Part shown: in pieces, positions 38,436 through 47,597 of the stretch
Numbering within the stretch: position 1 is the first letter of the stretch
Layout: each line of letters begins with the position of its first letter
Source: Bacteroidota bacterium
GTDB taxonomy: Bacteria > Bacteroidota > Bacteroidia > Chitinophagales > Saprospiraceae
Reading direction: 5' to 3'
DNA length: 64,000 bases
NCBI GenBank assembly: GCA_024642665.1
Contig: JAHEAR010000003.1
Location: 80,428-144,427, forward strand
Notes under the pieces: model-generated
The model's database searches: none
Told to the model about the DNA's origin: nothing
Seen by the model: only the letters and a program-made list of their open reading frames with translations
Program-made: the position numbers and the translations under genes

Positions 38436-41400
38436 ATGTTAAGACGATTACCCCTTCTCTTTTCCTTTGGTATACTATGTATAGGGTCACTTATTGGGCA
38501 AATCAATATCACCCATGATTTTGAACTCGAATGGGCCATTGACGGACAGCTGACATTTGATCATGCAGACCTTTATTCAGTCAACCCAAATCTTCCGGTG
38601 TACACCTATATGTTACCACTGGACGATGCAGGTAGTTTTTCTATAGAGATAAATGCATTAAAAACAGAAAGAATAACAGCCCATTTTGAAGCTTTATCAG
38701 ATGTTAATTCTACGGAATGTCTGTATGGAGCAAACGTCCATAAAGAACATGGGTTTTGGATTGCAGAGATTTGGGTTCTGCCAATTGTAGAAAAATCGCA
38801 AGGCATCTATGAGCGGGTATTAAAAGGATCGATTTTAATTAAAACTAAACCGGTTGGCAATGGAAGCGTTGCCCGGTCGGGGCCGGAGTTTAAAGATGAA
38901 TCCGTTTTGTCGCAAGGTATAATTCACAGAGTTTCGGTCCCTAAATCCGGTGTCTATAAAATTGATTATAACTTTATCAATGACCAATTAAAACTTAATC
39001 CGGCCCAACTATCACCGGACAATATTGCCATTTTTGGGAATGGGGCAGGACGTCTTCCCCAGTGGAATGCGATTCCCAGAATCGATGATCTTCAGCAATC
39101 AGCCTCTTTTGGGCACGGCCTCGAAGATGGCAAATTCGATCAAGGGGATTATTTGTTATGGTATGCCGAAGGCCCCCATCAATGGACCTATGATCCCACT
39201 AGCCGGCAGTATGATATGGAGTTGAATAATTACGATGAAGTCAATCATTATTATATCATTATCAATGGCCCCCCAAGAGATAAAATAACTGCTCAGGAAA
39301 ATGAAACCGATGGCGATTATACGTCTGCCACCTCTCTGGTATATCAGCGACTTGAAGAGGAAAAAGTAAATCTACTCGGTCGATTTCGACCACCAGGATC
39401 AGGACAGGCCTGGTATGGAGATGAAATGTCTGTAGTCAACCAGTTGGATTATACAAATCGATTTGATGTTAGGGATTTGGATCCAACAGATTCTGTTTAT
39501 TACGAAGTCCGCTTTGCCGCAAGATCATCCTCCCTTTCTCGTTTTTATATTCAGTTTGATAGCTATGAAGCCGGACGCAATGTTGGTGGAGTAGTATTAG
39601 GAAATTATGAATCATCTTATGCTAACAAAGGTGTAATTGATGGGTCATTTGTTCCGGGGAGTTCGATTCAAAAAATATCAGTCCGATATCCCAATGCCAG
39701 TGGTGTTGACGCGAGAGCCTGGTTAGATCATATTCAGCTTAATTTTTGGAAAAATAATCTTTACCGACAAGGCAATGTTTTAGACATTTGTGATACCCGA
39801 GCTTCAGTTGGAAAGACTCCCATCTATACCATTGATGGTGTATCTGCAGGATGTCAGATATGGGATGTGACGAATCCTTTGGTTCCCAAAAATCAACAAT
39901 ATACTCAGGGATCAAAAGCAACCTTTATTCGTTCTGCTTCAGGAGACCTGCCAAACCATTTTATTTGTTTTAATGCTGGCACTGATCTTAGGGTACCTGT
40001 ATATGAAGGAAAAGTTTCTAATCAGAATTTGCATGGAATTCAAGGAGCAGATTTGGTCATCGTTTATTATGATGCCTTTGAAGCTGCGGCGATGAAGCTT
40101 GCAGGTCATCGCAGGGAGCATAATCAACTAGAAGTTGAGGCCATTCCTGTGAGTCAAATCTTTGAAGAATTTGCGGGCGGTTCGAAGGATCCTTCTGCCA
40201 TTCGAGATTTTGTCCGCATGATCTATAAAAGGGATTCGGATTTCAAATACTTATGTTTTATCGGAGATGCTACCTATGATTATTTAAATCATTTCACCGA
40301 GCTGCCGTATCAGAATTTTGTTCCGGCATTTGAGACCACTGAATCCCTTGATCCAATACGATCTTTTCCTTCCGATGATTATTATGCTTTGCTGGATGAT
40401 GATGAAGGTAATACACTGATTGGAGCGATTGATATCGCAGTAGGTCGCTTGCCTGTAAGTACCGCAGAGGAGGCCTTGAAAATTGTAGAGAAAATAATCT
40501 ATTATGATGTCGAACCTACTACACTAAAAGACTGGCGATCCCGAATCGTTTTGGTAGCCGATGATGAGGATGGAAATACCCATCTTAATCAGGCGGATGG
40601 CTTGTCTATTCTGAAAGAAAACGATGATCCCCAATTGAATATTCAAAAGATTTATCTGGACGCTTTTCCGCAGGAGTCCACACCGGGAGGAGATAGATAT
40701 CCTGCTGTGAATGACAATATTGATCTCAACATGAATAAAGGTGCACTGACCATCACCTACATGGGGCATGGTGGGCCGAATGGTTGGTCTCAGGAGCGTG
40801 TACTTGGCATCAATCAGGCCCAATCCTACAGGAACCTGAATAATATGCCGCTTTTTATCACAGCGACATGTTCGTTTGCCAGCTACGATGAACCCGGATT
40901 TACCAGTGCCGGGGAACATTTATTACTCAATCCGTTAGGCGGGGCGATAGCACTTATGACGACCGTTAGAGCTGTCTATTCTGGGTCGAATGAGCGACTC
41001 ACCCGCGCGGTGATGAATCGTTTATATGAGCCGGATGCTGATGGCACGTATCCAAGTATTGCTGAAGTGCTCAGGCGGGCAAAAAATGCAAACGGTATCG
41101 ATACATTAGATCACAATGCCAGGAAATTTACGCTTTTAGGTGATCCATCGCAGAAACTAGCTATACCGGAATATGAGATCATTGTGACTGAGATTAATGG
41201 GCAGTCCGTATTGACTGGAATTCCCGATACCTTGAGTGCCCTTGAGAAAGCAAGTGTATCAGGACAGGTCATCGATCAAAATGGCAATATCCTGACCAAT
41301 TTTAATGGGCCTGTATTTTTGACCCTTTTTGATAAAAAGCAAGTCAGAAAGACACTGGCCAATGATAGCGGAAGCTCTGTGAGGCCTTTTGACACCCAGA

Positions 41401-42269
41401 ACCAACAGCTTTTCAAAGGAACAGCCTCCGTTGTTGCCGGCGAGTGGACAATTGAATTTGTGCTTCCCAAGGATATTGATTTTTCTTTTGGCCATGGTAA
41501 AATGAGTCTGTATGCTCAAAATGGGATCACGGATGCTACCGGATACTTTACTGATTTTTTCATTGGGGGTGTTTCTAAAGAAGGGCTGGAGGATGATATG
41601 CCACCGGAGGTAAGGCTTTTCATGAATGATGAGCATTTTGTTTATGGCGGCATCACGGATGCCAACCCGGCGATTTTTATCCAATTGAGCGATGACAATG
41701 GGATCAATGCTTCCGGCAACAGTATCGGGCATGATATAGAAGCTATTCTAGATGGGGATGAGAAAAACAGTCTGATACTCAATGATTTTTATCAGGCGGA
41801 TCTGGATGACTATACCCGTGGGCAGGTGCTCTATCCATTAGCAGGTTTAACACCCGGAAGACATACCCTGAAGGTTACAGCCTGGGATTTAGCCAATAAC
41901 CCGGGAGAAGCTTACCTTGAATTTGTGGTGCTTGATACGGAAGGTCCGATGATTGAGAAACTGATGAATTTCCCGAATCCATTCAATTCGGCGACTAAAT
42001 TTCAATTTGAACACAACCGTCCGGGAGCGCAAATGGACATAGAACTTGACATTTTTGACCTTTCAGGACGATTTGTTAAAAATATAACTGTGGAAGACTA
42101 CGTTTCAAGTGGATATCGGGTAGCTGATCTAGAATGGGATGGATTCAATGAAGGCGGCTCTCAAATAGCCCCCGGGATGTATGTATATAGACTAAAAGTA
42201 ACTTTTACCCGAAATGGAGTCAGTGAGGTTGTTCAAAGTAATGCCAAAAAACTTGTCTTCATTCTTTGA
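38436..42269 (+). CDS. porU: Type IX secretion sortase PorU (C25 peptidase)
   Basis: Surface gingipain-like enzyme that removes the C-terminal sorting domain from T9SS cargo and attaches it to A-LPS. Signal peptide LLFSFGILCIGSLIGQ at ~7-22. Central C25 domain with catalytic His778 in TYMGHGGPNGW and Cys812 in ITATCSFASYDEPG. C-terminal Ig/FlgD-like region (FPNPFNSATKFQF, LEWDGFNEGG, YVYRLKV, residues ~1185-1277). The frame opens at 38325; the ATG at 38436 places the signal peptide at the N-terminus (1277 residues). Followed by porV, its carrier. Confidence 0.93.
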   Translation: MLRRLPLLFSFGILCIGSLIGQINITHDFELEWAIDGQLTFDHADLYSVNPNLPVYTYMLPLDDAGSFSIEINALKTERITAHFEALSDVNSTECLYGANVHKEHGFWIAEIWVLPIVEKSQGIYERVLKGSILIKTKPVGNGSVARSGPEFKDESVLSQGIIHRVSVPKSGVYKIDYNFINDQLKLNPAQLSPDNIAIFGNGAGRLPQWNAIPRIDDLQQSASFGHGLEDGKFDQGDYLLWYAEGPHQWTYDPTSRQYDMELNNYDEVNHYYIIINGPPRDKITAQENETDGDYTSATSLVYQRLEEEKVNLLGRFRPPGSGQAWYGDEMSVVNQLDYTNRFDVRDLDPTDSVYYEVRFAARSSSLSRFYIQFDSYEAGRNVGGVVLGNYESSYANKGVIDGSFVPGSSIQKISVRYPNASGVDARAWLDHIQLNFWKNNLYRQGNVLDICDTRASVGKTPIYTIDGVSAGCQIWDVTNPLVPKNQQYTQGSKATFIRSASGDLPNHFICFNAGTDLRVPVYEGKVSNQNLHGIQGADLVIVYYDAFEAAAMKLAGHRREHNQLEVEAIPVSQIFEEFAGGSKDPSAIRDFVRMIYKRDSDFKYLCFIGDATYDYLNHFTELPYQNFVPAFETTESLDPIRSFPSDDYYALLDDDEGNTLIGAIDIAVGRLPVSTAEEALKIVEKIIYYDVEPTTLKDWRSRIVLVADDEDGNTHLNQADGLSILKENDDPQLNIQKIYLDAFPQESTPGGDRYPAVNDNIDLNMNKGALTITYMGHGGPNGWSQERVLGINQAQSYRNLNNMPLFITATCSFASYDEPGFTSAGEHLLLNPLGGAIALMTTVRAVYSGSNERLTRAVMNRLYEPDADGTYPSIAEVLRRAKNANGIDTLDHNARKFTLLGDPSQKLAIPEYEIIVTEINGQSVLTGIPDTLSALEKASVSGQVIDQNGNILTNFNGPVFLTLFDKKQVRKTLANDSGSSVRPFDTQNQQLFKGTASVVAGEWTIEFVLPKDIDFSFGHGKMSLYAQNGITDATGYFTDFFIGGVSKEGLEDDMPPEVRLFMNDEHFVYGGITDANPAIFIQLSDDNGINASGNSIGHDIEAILDGDEKNSLILNDFYQADLDDYTRGQVLYPLAGLTPGRHTLKVTAWDLANNPGEAYLEFVVLDTEGPMIEKLMNFPNPFNSATKFQFEHNRPGAQMDIELDIFDLSGRFVKNITVEDYVSSGYRVADLEWDGFNEGGSQIAPGMYVYRLKVTFTRNGVSEVVQSNAKKLVFIL

Positions 42270-42281
42270 CCTCAATTAAAT

Positions 42282-42289
42282 TATCTTTG
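42282..42289 (+). promoter_or_regulatory. Candidate -7 box for porV
   Basis: TATCTTTG fits TAnnTTTG, 29 bases before the porV ATG and 13 bases after the porU stop. porV may therefore be expressed beyond porU read-through. Confidence 0.5.
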
Positions 42290-42318
42290 CACTCAATTTT
42301 AAAATAATCCAGATTTAC

Positions 42319-43509
42319 ATGAAATACGTTTCACTCTTAATCGTCATGTTGACTGTGGTAAATGTTGCCAATAGTCAATATTGTGATCCTTCAAAGCAAA
42401 ATTGCCCAAATGCCATTATTTCGGCCGTTCCATTCCTGAGGATCGTGCCGGATGCACGTTCAGCAGCCATGGGGGACGGAGGTATTGGGATCTCTGCTGA
42501 TGCCAATTCCATGCACCTGAATGCCTCAAAACTAGCCTTTATCGACTCCGATTATGGCCTTTCAGCGAGTTATTCTCCATGGCTGAGATCGTTAGGTCTC
42601 CAGGATGTTTATCTGGCATATCTCTCGGGATATAAGAAATTGGGTGAAAATCAGACCCTTGGTGCTTCCTTAAGGTACTTCTCACTGGGGGAACTTCAGT
42701 TTACAGATATCAATGGGAATTCTTTAGGTCAGGGAAGTCCTAATGAATTTGAAGTGGCCATTGCTTATGCGCGTAAGCTTTCCACCAAGTTTAGTGCGGC
42801 CTTGACCGGAAAATTCATTTATTCTAATCTGGCAGGTGGGCAGCAAATAGACAATATTGATATTGTGCCTGCAACTTCAGGGGCTGTTGATATCTCGTTT
42901 ACGTATCAAACACCACTTGATATCGGTGCAGGATCTATGTTGCGAATTGGTAGTGCCATTACCAATATTGGTTCTAAAGTATCTTATACGAAGTCTGAGT
43001 TTAAGGATTTTATTCCCGGCAATTTAGGCCTTGGTGCAGCGCTGGAGATGAATCTGGATGATTACAATCAGCTTACTTTCTTATTGGATTTTAATAAACT
43101 GTTGGTCCCAACCCCTATTAGTCCTGATGATACTGTGAATTACGATGCAAATAATAATGGATATCCGGATTTCAGAGAGAAGCCATTATTCGAAGGCATC
43201 TTTGGATCCTTTACGGATGCTCCTGGTGGATTTTCTGAAGAGATCAGTGAGATTTCTTTTTCAGTTGGGGCGGAGTATTGGTACAATCAACAGTTTGCTT
43301 TCAGGGCCGGGTACTTTTATGAGAGTCCGAACAAAGGAAATCGTCAGTTCCTGACCGCAGGGCTTGGTTTGCGATATAATGTATTTGGTTTGAATATTTC
43401 TTATCTGGTCCCTACCTCCAATCAGCGCAGTCCGTTGGACAATACGCTTCGATTTACCCTGATGTTCCATTTTGATGATAAGAAGGAACCAAAGCCAATT
43501 ACTAACTAG
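42319..43509 (+). CDS. porV: Type IX secretion outer membrane protein PorV
   Basis: FadL-like beta-barrel that takes cargo from the translocon to PorU. Signal peptide 1-~19 (SLLIVMLTVVNVANSQ). The conserved start VPFLRIVPDARSAAMGDGG follows, then SADANSMHLNASKLAF. The barrel runs to the end; the final strand is LRFTLMFHF followed by a short polar tail. 396 residues. In operon order with porU. Confidence 0.93.
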   Translation: MKYVSLLIVMLTVVNVANSQYCDPSKQNCPNAIISAVPFLRIVPDARSAAMGDGGIGISADANSMHLNASKLAFIDSDYGLSASYSPWLRSLGLQDVYLAYLSGYKKLGENQTLGASLRYFSLGELQFTDINGNSLGQGSPNEFEVAIAYARKLSTKFSAALTGKFIYSNLAGGQQIDNIDIVPATSGAVDISFTYQTPLDIGAGSMLRIGSAITNIGSKVSYTKSEFKDFIPGNLGLGAALEMNLDDYNQLTFLLDFNKLLVPTPISPDDTVNYDANNNGYPDFREKPLFEGIFGSFTDAPGGFSEEISEISFSVGAEYWYNQQFAFRAGYFYESPNKGNRQFLTAGLGLRYNVFGLNISYLVPTSNQRSPLDNTLRFTLMFHFDDKKEPKPITN

Positions 43510-43534
43510 CATTTGGGTTAGTCTAAGGACTAAC
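43501..43534 (+). promoter_or_regulatory. Mutually exclusive hairpins at the porV stop
   Basis: ACTAAC (43501-43506, the last two porV codons) and GACTAAC (43528-43534) can both pair with GTTAGTC (43517-43523); the downstream pairing is a perfect 7-bp stem with a TAAG loop. The arrangement precedes the terminator by 24 bases. A ribosome at the stop codon would mask the first arm. Function is inference. Confidence 0.35.
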
Positions 43535-43558
43535 GACAATTTGAAAAAAGATAAAAAA

Positions 43559-43590
43559 GCCGAAAGGGAATATTTCCTTTTCGGCTTTTT
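43559..43590. terminator. Bidirectional terminator between porV and rnpB
   Basis: GCCGAAAGGGAA and TTCCTTTTCGGC pair with one mismatch around a short AT loop. T5 follows on the plus strand and T6 on the minus strand, so the one hairpin serves both convergent genes. Confidence 0.92.
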
Positions 43591-43615
43591 CATTTTACGT
43601 CCAAAATCAAAAAAT

Positions 43616-44026
43616 GCATCTGCGATAAATAAGCCGGATTCTGTTATCTCCGGTTACCCGAAGACGTCCATCATTTATCTGGGCCGGACATTACTGTCGC
43701 GGCTCTAGCTGCCTACCCCCTTCAACTATTGCTATTCCGGCGAGCCGCCGGATATCCGCTACCATCGAAATGGTTTTGGAAATTGAAGTGTACATGACAT
43801 TACAGCCCACAAGGTTTATCCCATCATACAGTCACCTGTATCATCCGTGCGCTCTTACCGCACATTTTCACCCTTACCCTAAAAGGCTTGTCCTTTAGGG
43901 CGGTTTCATTTCTGTGACACTATCTGTCTCTGCTGATGCAGAGCCCATCGGTTAGATGGTGTGGTGCCCTACGCTGTCCGGACTTTCCTCTCCCTCTGCA
44001 GGGAGCGATAGACTCATCACAGATGC
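43616..44026 (-). ncRNA. rnpB: RNase P RNA (bacterial type A)
   Basis: Catalytic RNA that cuts the 5' leader of tRNA precursors. The minus strand reads, near the 5' end, GAGAGGAAAGTCCGGACAGC (CR-I region) and near the 3' end ACAGAATCCGGCTTA (CR-V), with AGGGTAAGGGTGAAA and GCGCACGG-like pieces between, all RNase P hallmarks. Ends were set by the P1 helix, GCATCTG pairing with CAGATGC. The length is about 411 bases. The mature ends may differ by a few bases. Confidence 0.95.
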
Positions 44027-44166
44027 AGTCCAATAACGATTGAAAGGGGGAGTAAGTTCTGTATTGGAAGAAATTAGTTGCGATGGAGTTTTATTTGTGC
44101 GAGATATTAAATATAAACATATGATAATTAGATAATTATTTATTAAGTATTATCTTTATGTGATAT

Positions 44167-47100
44167 ATGCGAATGGACTTCAGTGCATCTAAGTATCTCT
44201 TGCTCCTAGGAGGATGCGTGTTCGCATTTCTACTCCTATTGGGCTTTGATCAGTTGACCTATGACAAAGCACATTTTGCCCAGCAGATAGAAAGCAATAT
44301 TCAGACGCTTGAGGTTGAAGCATTTGATCAGCTTAGGCAAGGGGATTGGGTCAGCCAGATACGGTCCGCCCAGAAAACAGAGCGTCTTTTTTCCAACGAA
44401 TTGATTGACCAGATCGAGAAACTTGGTCAACAGCCTTTTACCATTTACCTATATCACAAGGACAGCCTGATCTTCTGGTCTAAGCCGGGTCCTATTGTTG
44501 ATCCATTCCATTCCGAATTTGCACAGATACCTTGTGTCAAAAGAGACCATCGACAGGATTATTATGTCAAAATGATAGAGATAGCCGATGGCCAGGATCT
44601 GCTAAAAGCGTATTTGAAAATTCCTATAATTCCTGATCAGGGTCAAATGTATAGCATAGGGGTTGCGCCTTATCGATTTGGATATCCAACGCCGGACAAT
44701 TCCACTTTGATAAGAAGTATAGACGGAACACCCATTGCACATGTTCAATTGCTGACCAGAGAATTCTCTTTCGTCCTGCAGGCTATTATTCTGTTTCTTG
44801 GCATCGTAGCCATGTGGGCTTCATGTATGAGCTGGCTTTTATGGGTCGACTCAAAATCGGAGAATAAGGTCTCTGCCGTCAATAAAATTCTCCTGCAAAT
44901 ATTCGGTGTTTTAGGCATCCGTATGGCATCAATCGCGATACCGTATCATGATTTTTTTGATCAGCTTTCCCTGCTCAGCCCAATCATTCAGAATATCGAA
45001 TTTCCGTATTCAACCGCTGACTTGTTATTGGATAGTTCAATTTTTCTATGGTTGTGTACCCTGGTGAGCAAAATATATAGTCGCGATCCGGCGGAGGACA
45101 AACAAACTGTTTCATCATCGCCTGTAAAGCAACTTTGGATCGACCGATTGATGACGACCAGTCACTATCTGGTGGTCGTCATGATGTGTGGGCTGACTGC
45201 CTGGATATTGAGACAAGTGGTTGGACAGAGTAACTTCAGACTGGATCTGGGTGAGATATCATTATTTGACATCCATCACTTTTTATCCATTCTGGCTTGT
45301 GGCCTGATCGTCATGGGCGTTTTTACATTTTCATTTCAGATCGTAACCCGAGCCATCTTTTACACCACCAATTTCTATGAGCGCATGATCGCTTTGCTGA
45401 TCGCCGGTGTAGTCAGCTTGCCATTGGTCCATCTGATCAATATTGATATTCCTTTCGTTGGGTTTTATTTAGGCGTTTTTATTCTGATGACTTTGTTGGA
45501 TTTGTATATCGAACAAGGTAATAAATCAGTGATCTGGGTGATGAGTTGGCTAGTGGCCATTTCATCGATGACAGCATTTGTGCTGTATAAGTATCAGAAA
45601 GATTTTGAGATTGTCTCTCGGCAGGAAATCATTGAAAGTGCTGCATTCGATTTTACAAAGAGCGTCAGAGCAGAAGATCAAATCAATGAATGGTTGCCGC
45701 GGCTGCCCAGAAAATACAGTCTTGGGGTTTACCGTGAGGGCCAGCTTATTTATGCCCTTCATCATGATTATGAGTTTGTTCTACCTCAATTTGAAGGATT
45801 GCACAATGGAATGGAGGTAGGAGAGTATTATCAATTTGCCTCTGCCAATGATCGCACCGATATCGCGATGCGAAATGATAAGGATGTTGTGATCATGATC
45901 GGCAAAGAAGTAGATGGGATCAGTCAGGTTATCTCACTTTTCTCTTTGATTTTTACAGTATTTAGTTTCTTGCTGTTCATTGTGGCGGGACTTAATGCAC
46001 TCTTTGGTTTTTTACCAAAGAATATGGACCTCACGATTTCGCCCCGCCCTTCCTTGCGAAACAAAATTCAATTAGCGGTGGTGATTATTATTATCCTGAC
46101 GTTTATCATTGTCGGATTACTTACGGTCTATTATATCCGATCCAATAGCAGTGAAGATGAGATCAGAAGGTATGATGAAAGCCTCAGGAATATTGCCGGA
46201 TCGATCCGTCAATCACAGTCACCTGATGATAAATCATGGCGTGAGGATATGCGAAAAGCTTCTCGTATAGCAGTGGCAAATAGTGCCTCCAATAAAATTT
46301 ATGATGCGGAGGGAAATATGATTCAGCAACAGGAATCTCAAGTTACAAGGGCTAACCTGCTTTCCGTTAAAATGGCATTCCTGCCCAAATTAATTCTGGA
46401 TGTAGGATCACGGGATTATTATTTATCTGGTTCACACCTTCGCGGACGAAATTCAGGGCGTAAAAATGATGTCGGATTTGTGACCATACAGGCAGGAGAG
46501 TCTAAAGCCGGGTACATAGAATTGACGGAACTATTTCCTTCCGATGGCGGTGGAGGCGACCCGGGATCAGCATTTTTTATGATGCTGCTCAACGCCTACG
46601 TTTTTATATTTCTCATCGCGATTGGGATTGCTGTGTTTATGAGTAAGTCAATCATTGGCCCGGTCGCTCAGTTGAGTGAAAAACTAAAACGAATTCGATT
46701 AGGAAAGAAGAATGAGACCATTCAATGGAACCTTGATGATGAAGTCGGTGAACTGATTCGGGATTATAACTCGATGGTGACGAAACTCGACGAGAGTGCA
46801 TTATTGTTGGCGCAAACAGAAAGAGACACCGCATGGCGTGAGATGGCCAAGCAAGTAGCCCACGAGATCAAGAATCCACTGACGCCTATGAAGTTAAGTA
46901 TTCAGTATTTGCAAAACTCAGCTTCTCGTGAGGATGGTGATATTGATCTTCCAAAAATGATTAAAAGAGTCAGTACGACCCTTATCGAACAAATTGATAA
47001 TCTCACGAATATAGCGACTGAGTTTTCTAGTTATGCCAAAATGCCGCAGGCCTCCAACGAAGTATTTGTCATCAATGATGTGCTTGCTTCCGTGCATGAT

Positions 47101-47547
47101 TTGTTCAGGAAGCGTGAGGATATGGACATACAATTGCAGGTGCCAATTAATGACCTGGTGGTTTTTGCAGATAAGAGTCAGATCATACGCGTATTTAATA
47201 ACATCGTTAAAAACGCAATTCAATCAATTCCAAAGACAAGAAGAGGACTCATTCACATTAAGCTCTATGCTGAAGAAGAGACCATTGTCATTTCCTTTGA
47301 AGATAATGGTGTAGGTATTGATGAACATATGCGTGAGAAAGTTTTCTATCCGAATTTTACAACGAAATCTTCCGGCATGGGGCTCGGACTGGCGATTTGT
47401 GCTGATATTATTCAGTCTTTTGATGGTAGAATTTATTTTGAAACGGAGAAAGGAGTCGGGACAAAATTCTTTATTGAACTGCCCAGACACTCAATTCATG
47501 ATACAGGTAGCAACGCTCTTTCAACAGAGGAAGAATTTGAAGCATAA
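44167..47547 (+). CDS. Large polytopic sensor histidine kinase (NtrY-like core)
   Basis: 1126 residues. TM segment at ~10-30, an extracytoplasmic region to ~195, then about seven hydrophobic segments (~200-480), another soluble region (~485-600), two closely spaced TMs (~600-665), a second sensing loop (~670-795) and a last TM (~798-820). HAMP follows (~820-870). HisKA has His899 (QVAHEIKNPLTPMKL), the NtrY-type motif; the ATPase domain has N-box KNAIQSIP, G1 DNGVGID at ~1046 and GMGLGLAI. No receiver domain. The signal is unknown. The partner is not adjacent; the response regulator at 24.4-25.7 kb is only a guess. Confidence 0.88.
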   Translation: MRMDFSASKYLLLLGGCVFAFLLLLGFDQLTYDKAHFAQQIESNIQTLEVEAFDQLRQGDWVSQIRSAQKTERLFSNELIDQIEKLGQQPFTIYLYHKDSLIFWSKPGPIVDPFHSEFAQIPCVKRDHRQDYYVKMIEIADGQDLLKAYLKIPIIPDQGQMYSIGVAPYRFGYPTPDNSTLIRSIDGTPIAHVQLLTREFSFVLQAIILFLGIVAMWASCMSWLLWVDSKSENKVSAVNKILLQIFGVLGIRMASIAIPYHDFFDQLSLLSPIIQNIEFPYSTADLLLDSSIFLWLCTLVSKIYSRDPAEDKQTVSSSPVKQLWIDRLMTTSHYLVVVMMCGLTAWILRQVVGQSNFRLDLGEISLFDIHHFLSILACGLIVMGVFTFSFQIVTRAIFYTTNFYERMIALLIAGVVSLPLVHLINIDIPFVGFYLGVFILMTLLDLYIEQGNKSVIWVMSWLVAISSMTAFVLYKYQKDFEIVSRQEIIESAAFDFTKSVRAEDQINEWLPRLPRKYSLGVYREGQLIYALHHDYEFVLPQFEGLHNGMEVGEYYQFASANDRTDIAMRNDKDVVIMIGKEVDGISQVISLFSLIFTVFSFLLFIVAGLNALFGFLPKNMDLTISPRPSLRNKIQLAVVIIIILTFIIVGLLTVYYIRSNSSEDEIRRYDESLRNIAGSIRQSQSPDDKSWREDMRKASRIAVANSASNKIYDAEGNMIQQQESQVTRANLLSVKMAFLPKLILDVGSRDYYLSGSHLRGRNSGRKNDVGFVTIQAGESKAGYIELTELFPSDGGGGDPGSAFFMMLLNAYVFIFLIAIGIAVFMSKSIIGPVAQLSEKLKRIRLGKKNETIQWNLDDEVGELIRDYNSMVTKLDESALLLAQTERDTAWREMAKQVAHEIKNPLTPMKLSIQYLQNSASREDGDIDLPKMIKRVSTTLIEQIDNLTNIATEFSSYAKMPQASNEVFVINDVLASVHDLFRKREDMDIQLQVPINDLVVFADKSQIIRVFNNIVKNAIQSIPKTRRGLIHIKLYAEEETIVISFEDNGVGIDEHMREKVFYPNFTTKSSGMGLGLAICADIIQSFDGRIYFETEKGVGTKFFIELPRHSIHDTGSNALSTEEEFEA

Positions 47548-47597
47548 GAGGACTATTTCATTTCGAAATCATCTTCTTTTTCGAATCAAAAAAACTT

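Noticed and set aside
41259..41732. 157-codon minus-strand open frame inside porU
   Set aside because: Antisense to the PorU C-terminal part; no recognisable motif.
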